From positions 1 through 45,959 of the forward strand of contig NEUQ01000003.1 in the NCBI GenBank assembly GCA_002288445.1: a stretch of DNA of 45,959 nucleotides. The letters are read 5' to 3'. This DNA is from Verrucomicrobiia bacterium Tous-C2TDCM (GTDB taxonomy: Bacteria; Verrucomicrobiota; Verrucomicrobiia; Verrucomicrobiales; DEV007). Positions 45,832 through 45,959 of this stretch are shown one piece after another (position 1 is the first letter of the stretch; each line of letters opens with the position of its first letter). The notes under the pieces are model-generated. The model saw nothing but the letters and a program-made list of their open reading frames with translations. It was not told the origin of the DNA and searched no databases. A program made the position numbers and the translations under genes.

Positions 45832-45959
45832 ATGCAAGCGCAAGCAGAAACGGCCCCGACTTCTCCGGCAACCACCTCGACTCCGGCTCCGGCAGCTCCC
45901 GTCCCGGCGCCACCCACGACCGCCGAAACGCCCGCTTCGCCTCCAGCTCCAGCTCCAGC
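45832..45959 (+). CDS. Start of a Pro/Ala/Thr-rich ORF running off the window (function unknown; possibly a SecD-family gene by synteny)
   Basis: ATG at 45832, open to window end: MQAQAETAPTSPATTSTPAPAAPVPAPPTTAETPASPPAPAPA. Confidence 0.4.
   Translation, partial: MQAQAETAPTSPATTSTPAPAAPVPAPPTTAETPASPPAPAP

Overview
GC-rich chromosomal window (45,959 bp), most consistent with a PVC-group, probably Verrucomicrobia, bacterium. Basis: a PSCyt1/DUF1549 cytochrome, a membrane-bound dehydrogenase/HEAT/heme fusion, an SHD1-like secreted protein, bactofilins and a DUF5069 protein. I found no rRNA, tRNA, CRISPR array or mobile element. About 30 coding regions are supported by protein signatures. Recognisable loci: a tandem pair of squalene/prenyltransferase-fold cyclases (2.46-5.22 kb), with a squalene/phytoene synthase about 33 kb away; two adjacent bactofilins, one carrying two zinc ribbons; nadA; a trypsin-YARHG fusion behind a strong UP-element-like promoter; a YdbH-like AsmA protein followed by an apparent YnbE-YdbL fusion; a second AsmA-like protein with in-frame microsatellites; a ClpX-like AAA+ protein lacking the zinc domain; a Ser/Thr kinase; kdsA-lptC-lptA-lptB-hpf; ldcA facing a YkuD transpeptidase; DAHP synthase; moeA; GTP-PEPCK; vapBC; tgt-yajC. 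Best candidates for a second look: the YnbE-YdbL fusion next to YdbH, the two-gene cyclase locus, the ClpX-like unfoldase with an altered RKH region, the Tgt with a rewritten zinc site, the zinc-ribbon bactofilin, the predicted leaderless vapBC promoter/operator, and pyrimidine-rich translation leaders without Shine-Dalgarno motifs. All family assignments come from motif reading by eye; no database search was run.
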